Shown: positions 60,514-64,000 of the stretch, piece after piece
Numbering within the stretch: position 1 is the first letter of the stretch
Layout: every line of letters begins with the position of its first letter
NCBI RefSeq assembly: GCF_001305855.1
Contig: NZ_LIXZ01000002.1
Coordinates: 227,797-291,796, forward strand
Length of the DNA: 64,000 nt
Origin: Rossellomorea vietnamensis
GTDB lineage: Bacteria > Bacillota > Bacilli > Bacillales > Bacillaceae_B
Direction of reading: 5' to 3'
Notes under the pieces: generated by a model
The model's database searches: none
Told to the model about the DNA's origin: nothing
What the model saw: only the letters and a program-made list of their open reading frames with translations
Made by a program: the position numbers and the translations under genes

Positions 60514-61080
60514 CTATTGTTCTTTCAACACTGTATACTTCCGATAAGCCTTATAATAACTCCCTGCCAATAAAACCACCATAAAAGCAGGAAACAGTTT
60601 CAATAGGGCAAATGGCGTTTCAAAGAGAAACGCTTTCCAGAATAAATCATTTTCCATATTCCAAAGGCCTTCATGATATATTTGTGGATCCCTGTAGTAG
60701 CCAAAAGAATAGATGAGAAATATCATGCCAAACCAAAAAGAATAGCCCATGATCCGTTTATAATAATGTCTCCTGGACTCCCGGTCAGAAAAGATTTCAT
60801 CCTGGTCATCGCTTTCTTTCTGCCAATACCGTATTCCACTCAGCCAGTACCCCTTCAGGTAGCTCCAACCGAAATCTTCATAGATCCCTCTGTATTCCTC
60901 CAACTTTTTCTTGGATAGATAATCCTGATAGTCCAGGCGCATCACATAGCTCTTATCGGTTTTTTCAAAGGTGTATACTCCCAGTCCACTGATGTTCGTG
61001 CACCGATAGCCTTTTTGCAATTGTTCATTCAGCCAACGTTCTTCTTTTTCAATACTGATGAACCATTTAACCTTCTTCAT
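60514..61080 (-). CDS. DUF2812 membrane protein (PadR partner)
   Basis: 188 residues from the ATG at 61080 (AAGGAAGTGA upstream), overlapping the PadR gene by 14 bp. DUF2812 features: KEERWLNEQLQKGYRCTNIS, YTFEKTDKSYVMRLDYQDYL and FGWSYLKGYWLSGIRYWQKE. Two membrane helices follow. DUF2812 proteins usually pair with PadR repressors; role unknown. Confidence 0.82.
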   Translation of the reverse strand: MKKVKWFISIEKEERWLNEQLQKGYRCTNISGLGVYTFEKTDKSYVMRLDYQDYLSKKKLEEYRGIYEDFGWSYLKGYWLSGIRYWQKESDDQDEIFSDRESRRHYYKRIMGYSFWFGMIFLIYSFGYYRDPQIYHEGLWNMENDLFWKAFLFETPFALLKLFPAFMVVLLAGSYYKAYRKYTVLKEQ

Positions 61081-61384
61081 TCGCTTCACTTCCTTCATAC
61101 AAGGATAAAATATGCACAAGCCTTTCTTGCTCCATTTTCAAAATGGCGCTTCCTTCTGAAGTTATACTGTAAATCTTTCTCCTGCCCGAATGTCCAACAG
61201 GTTCGATCCAACCATGTTTATTCAGATTCTCAATCGCACCGTATAATGTACCGGCCGCTAACACAACGGTCCCATTACTCATTTCTTCAATCTTCTGCAT
61301 AGCCGCATACCCGTGAAGTGGCTCACGCAGTGCCAGTAAAATGTAATGCATCGTTTCAGACAACGGCAATAATTTATGTTTCAT
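61067..61384 (-). CDS. PadR-family transcriptional regulator
   Basis: 105 residues. Winged helix LSETMHYILLALREPLHGYA then VLAAGTLYGAIENLNKHGWI and SGRRKIYSITSEG. AAGGGTGAG precedes the ATG. Two direct repeats just upstream (61402-61460) are the likely operator. Coupled to the DUF2812 gene. Confidence 0.9.
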   Translation of the reverse strand: MKHKLLPLSETMHYILLALREPLHGYAAMQKIEEMSNGTVVLAAGTLYGAIENLNKHGWIEPVGHSGRRKIYSITSEGSAILKMEQERLVHILSLYEGSEANEEG

Positions 61385-61401
61385 GTTCTCACCCTTTTAT
61401 T

Positions 61402-61460
61402 CAGTTCAACTATATAGTTCAGCTTACTAACAAGATAATACAGTTCAACTGAATAGTCAA
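61402..61460 (-). promoter_or_regulatory. PadR operator: two 20-bp direct repeats
   Basis: CAGTTCAACT-N5-AGT type repeats at 61402-61421 and 61441-61460, 39 bp apart, 16 to 17 of 20 identical. The first contains the palindrome ACTATATAGT; TTGACT on the minus strand near 61459-61454 could be the -35 element. Confidence 0.5.
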
Positions 61461-61481
61461 CCATATTTTTGAAATTACATT

Positions 61482-61519
61482 AAAAAAAGCCAATTTCCGG
61501 TACATTCGGAAATTGGCTT
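61482..61519 (-). terminator. Terminator after the 61525 VOC gene
   Basis: A 13-bp stem (61487-61499 with 61507-61519); on the minus strand seven U follow. Confidence 0.82.
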
Positions 61520-61524
61520 ATCTA

Positions 61525-61986
61525 TTACCAGTGGGCTTGCAGCTTATTGCCATCTGGATCGTAAAAATGGAAAAAGGCATGACCACTATCTTCTTTTATC
61601 TCATCGACCTTCACCCCGTAATCCGATAAGTGTTGATGAAATTCACCCAGCTTCGGGCTTGTAAAGCCAATGCTGAATTCCTGTTCTTGATTCACTGTGA
61701 AATGGGCAAAGGTTTCATCTTCCGTTGGGATGAGGATCAGCAAGAACGGTCCTTCATTTACCTTGATGGCGGCCAGTTCCTCGTTAACGTTTAATAGCTC
61801 TAGACCCAACATATCTCTGTACCAATGTGCTGACTGTTCGACATTCTTGACTGGAATTCTAATATAATGCACCTGCTCAACAAATGATTTATTCAAATCC
61901 TTCTCTCCTTTATACTGGTCTATCAAGTAGTTCGCTTTTTGTATTCCCTTCTCCTCTAATTTTCTATAAAATTCCAGATTATTCAT
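61525..61986 (-). CDS. VOC-superfamily protein
   Basis: 153 residues from ATG 61986, or 123 from TTG 61896, which has the stronger AAAGGAG site. The VOC domain starts at about residue 35 (FVEQVHYIRIPVKNVEQSAH) and ends SGHAFFHFYDPDGNKLQAHW. The N-terminal 30 residues are helical and may be a real extension or a separate upstream frame. It follows the 61990 gene by 3 bp. Confidence 0.78.
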   Translation of the reverse strand: MNNLEFYRKLEEKGIQKANYLIDQYKGEKDLNKSFVEQVHYIRIPVKNVEQSAHWYRDMLGLELLNVNEELAAIKVNEGPFLLILIPTEDETFAHFTVNQEQEFSIGFTSPKLGEFHQHLSDYGVKVDEIKEDSGHAFFHFYDPDGNKLQAHW

Positions 61987-61989
61987 CTC

Positions 61990-62190
61990 TTAGTCCATCC
62001 TTTTGCCATCATTCTCTTCCTCAGGATCTCTCACTTTCCCGTCCAGGATATCGTCTAGAGGGGTGTATTGATTATTGGGGAGTTTCTTTTTTCGGATGGC
62101 TCTAATGATAATAAACGCCGGTATGACAAGATAAACAACAAATGCAAGTCCCGTTGATAAAATTTCTTGAATGCGATTAATGAATTCCAT
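61990..62190 (-). CDS. Small membrane protein
   Basis: 66 residues. One or two hydrophobic segments (FIN..., STGLAFVVYLVIPAFIIIRAI), then a charged tail (DDILDGKVRDPEEENDGKR). GGAAGGG precedes the ATG. A decayed copy is at 60203-60372. No family recognised. Confidence 0.65.
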   Translation of the reverse strand: MEFINRIQEILSTGLAFVVYLVIPAFIIIRAIRKKKLPNNQYTPLDDILDGKVRDPEEENDGKRMD

Positions 62191-62204
62191 CTACCCTTCC
62201 CTCC

Positions 62205-62549
62205 TTAAAGAATGAGAACATGAACCGCTCCCACCATATGCATATACAATCCTGTGAGAGATAGAACCGTGCCCAGGAAAAACGTCCATGGGTTGTCTTC
62301 TGTTTCTTGATCAAAGGTCCAAATTGTAAAGGAGGCTACCGCCAAAGTGATGATTGGGAAAATGACATACCGTGGTCCGAATGCGAAGGATATCCCGCCA
62401 AAAATCAGGACAAAAATGCCATAAGGATTGGCATTCTTGATACGATCAATGTATTCTTTTTCAGCGGTCGAGAAACCTTCATCATCATAGGAGTAAAATA
62501 CTTGCTTCAATCGATTAAGGAGATTGATGATCTTTTTAAATACTTCCAT
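62205..62549 (-). CDS. Membrane protein of unknown function
   Basis: 114 residues from the ATG at 62549 (GAAGGGGA upstream). A cytoplasmic helical start (KKIINLLNRLKQVFYSYDDE), then about three hydrophobic segments. It lies 14 bp upstream of the 61990 gene, so they are probably one operon. Confidence 0.6.
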   Translation of the reverse strand: MEVFKKIINLLNRLKQVFYSYDDEGFSTAEKEYIDRIKNANPYGIFVLIFGGISFAFGPRYVIFPIITLAVASFTIWTFDQETEDNPWTFFLGTVLSLTGLYMHMVGAVHVLIL

Positions 62550-62603
62550 TTTCCCCTTCACTTCCTTCCTAACTGCTGGAATCCAAGAAGCTCCATATCC
62601 ATT

Positions 62604-62804
62604 TTATGTATCAGCTTTCCCTCTACCATCAAGTTTTCTTGAACTGTAAAAACACAACAGATCAGCAGCTACAAAAAGAAGGAACGGCATGATGACATAC
62701 TCAGGCATAATGATCGTCCAATAAAGGAGATACGTACTTATGGCAAACAGAAACCAGCTGATGATCAGCAAAAAGCTTGAGGTCAGTTCTTTGAATGTAG
62801 TCAT
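62604..62804 (-). CDS. Small membrane protein
   Basis: 66 residues with two helices (about 8-28, 35-52). GGAGGAG precedes the ATG. Lies 13 bp after the NlpC-like gene. No family recognised. Confidence 0.6.
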   Translation of the reverse strand: MTTFKELTSSFLLIISWFLFAISTYLLYWTIIMPEYVIMPFLLFVAADLLCFYSSRKLDGRGKADT

Positions 62805-62817
62805 GGCACGCTCCTCC

Positions 62818-63708
62818 CTAGGATTGTTTCCGGAAGCACTTCATATGATAGAGACCCCAATCTTCTTTAAGATCATCATAATGCAGGATACTCCAAGCAT
62901 TAAAAAAAGTTTGGCCGCGTTTGTTAAAGAAAAACTGACCGTCTATGCAGTAAGAGGCGTGTTGAATGATTCCGTCTGCATTTTCCCATGTAAGCACATC
63001 ACCTGCTCTCATATCTTCGGGAAAGATCAAGTGATAATCCTCATTTTTCAAACTTTGAAGAAACGTCTGAGGATGTACCCATTCATGTATGATCCATTCC
63101 TGTTTAGTTATGGCGAACAGGGTGGCCGATAAACAATTACTACCTGCTCTGGATGGAAATGTGTTGGCAAATGGCAGTAAGTGCTGAGGAGTTTGGGGTG
63201 GAACATGATAGCAAGTCCAATCCTCCCATTGTTGGGCAATATCTGTTATGATTTCTTCTTTACTAGTATAATAGGGGTCTTCCCACATGGCTTTATGAAG
63301 GACTAGGTACTTCTCTCCATTCACTTCAACAACATTGTTATGAAGGAATGATGCGTCTCCAGTAAAGTCAGAGATGGGATGAATTAGTCCCCTTCCCACT
63401 TCTACTTGAATGTGAAAAAGATCGTCTTTCTTCTCAACTGGTAGATGATTCACCCATCCTGGAGGTGTCACAAGTACATACTTAACTTCCTTTGATAGAT
63501 TCCAATACTCATAGCTGTTTGCAAGTTGAATCTGCTTATAAGTTGAATGGTTTTTGAACTCTTCGTGGGGAACCACTAGGACATTACTTAGATATTCTTT
63601 AAAACTGGCAAGGTTGTTCTCTGGGAGGAAAAAGAGGTCTTTGTCTGGTACGTAAGCCTTTATCCATTCTTTTATAGCATCTGGTGTTGGTTGGAACTTT
63701 CTTTTCAT
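62818..63708 (-). CDS. NlpC/P60-like cysteine hydrolase, cytoplasmic
   Basis: 296 residues from the ATG at 63708 (AGGGGTGA six bases upstream). Cys 192 (SRAGSNCLSATLFAI) and His 250 (GDVLTWENADGIIQHASYCI) with a following beta strand (QFFFNKRGQT) fit the Cys-His order and GD(V/L) loop of NlpC/P60 enzymes. The N-terminal 180 residues have no named domain. There is no signal peptide, unlike wall hydrolases, so an internal substrate is more likely. First gene of the 61.5-63.7 kb run. Confidence 0.65.
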   Translation of the reverse strand: MKRKFQPTPDAIKEWIKAYVPDKDLFFLPENNLASFKEYLSNVLVVPHEEFKNHSTYKQIQLANSYEYWNLSKEVKYVLVTPPGWVNHLPVEKKDDLFHIQVEVGRGLIHPISDFTGDASFLHNNVVEVNGEKYLVLHKAMWEDPYYTSKEEIITDIAQQWEDWTCYHVPPQTPQHLLPFANTFPSRAGSNCLSATLFAITKQEWIIHEWVHPQTFLQSLKNEDYHLIFPEDMRAGDVLTWENADGIIQHASYCIDGQFFFNKRGQTFFNAWSILHYDDLKEDWGLYHMKCFRKQS

Positions 63709-63896
63709 TAACACTCACCCCTGTAGAAACTCTTGTTGATTCAAAATATTAATCAAATTAGTTTGAGGACTTAGAATTCGATGTCTCAAGTATATTTTAA
63801 CATAATTACCCAATTTTAGGTTAGGAGTTAACTAATTGAATGCCGTACTAAGCAATTAATTGGCTCTATTAGAAAATAATTTTTCTTCTATAGTAA

Positions 63897-64000
63897 AAAG
63901 AACAATTTACTTTTTATGGTATTATTGAAAATGAAGATCATTTAACAAGTAAATTCACAATAAGAGAATCTGATAGTAATCTAATTGGAGGAATGTTTCA
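63897..64000 (+). other. Open frame cut by the right edge
   Basis: The plus strand is open from 63897 to the end: EQFTFYGIIENEDHLTSKFT then IRESDSNLIGGMF. It looks coding, but no ATG, GTG or TTG with a ribosome binding site precedes it. It may be a gene damaged at its start, or an upstream edge of a gene beginning at ATG 63993. The rest of 63709-63896 shows nothing. Confidence 0.3.

Noticed and set aside
1..64000. tRNA, rRNA or known riboswitch
   Set aside because: No cloverleaf, rRNA segment or recognisable riboswitch core was seen by eye; a covariance-model scan would be decisive.
1..64000. Insertion sequence or prophage
   Set aside because: No transposase, integrase, terminase or paired terminal repeats with target duplications were seen.

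Overview
The window reads as chromosomal DNA of a low-GC Gram-positive in the Bacillaceae (Bacillus/Rossellomorea-like). This rests on AGGAGG-type ribosome binding sites, frequent TTG and GTG starts, lipoprotein signal peptides, rho-independent terminators with U-runs, and recognisable Bacillus families: Amj (partial), a YdaP-type pyruvate oxidase, FosB, PadR/permease-prefix pairs and an ECF sigma/anti-sigma pair. I saw no rRNA, tRNA, phage, transposase or CRISPR array.

Layout. 1-5 kb: the 5' end of an Amj-type lipid II flippase gene, an MFS efflux gene divergent from a quinone oxidoreductase with HxlR-like operator repeats between them, then small membrane proteins and lipoproteins. 5-12 kb: a long minus-strand run of small enzymes (GNAT, NAT-like, Nudix, histidine phosphatase, two HADs, DUF4440) including a VOC-DinB fusion. 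12-16 kb: an ABC-2 export operon divergent from a regulator with two MerR-type HTH domains, with a 19-bp-spacer promoter between. 16-19 kb: MarR/DUF3147 and ArsR/MFS pairs around a DinB gene broken by an amber codon. 19-23 kb: an ECF sigma factor, its large membrane-anchored anti-sigma protein and a divergent secreted beta-propeller protein. 23-32 kb: hydrolase, MDR dehydrogenase, phosphoglycerate mutase, pyruvate oxidase, a PadR pair and a frameshifted DUF402 gene. 32-37 kb: an RND exporter behind a 0.5-kb leader and an unlinked MraY paralogue. 37-50 kb: hydrolases, LysR/methyltransferase, an S9 peptidase, an Eis-like acetyltransferase, a GNAT gene with an early stop codon, and a free-standing RsgA C-terminal zinc domain. 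50-64 kb: a CGNR regulator with a DinB gene, VOC genes, EamA, FosB, an SDR without its catalytic Lys, a nitrilase, lipoproteins, a second PadR pair and small membrane proteins.

How it fits together. There is no single pathway. The window is an accessory resistance and detoxification region built of many one- or two-gene units: eight GNATs (one broken), seven VOC domains, four DinB-fold domains (one broken), two Nudix, several alpha/beta hydrolases and four exporters, usually next to a dedicated regulator (HxlR-like sites, MerR, MarR, ArsR, LysR, two PadR, CGNR). FosB and the DinB fold (the fold of BstA) point to bacillithiol-dependent chemistry as one shared theme.

Decay is visible in several places: an amber codon in a DinB gene, a dinucleotide-repeat frameshift in a DUF402 gene, an ochre codon in a GNAT gene, a ruined duplicate of a small membrane-protein gene, a leftover GNAT 3' end and unidentified remnants. 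The most unusual items are the two-HTH MerR regulator and its promoter, the ECF/anti-sigma locus with an ECF-type promoter, the VOC-DinB fusion, the MraY paralogue, the RsgA C-terminal domain gene, the structured RND leader, and a tiny promoter-SD-ORF-terminator unit near 49.8 kb.
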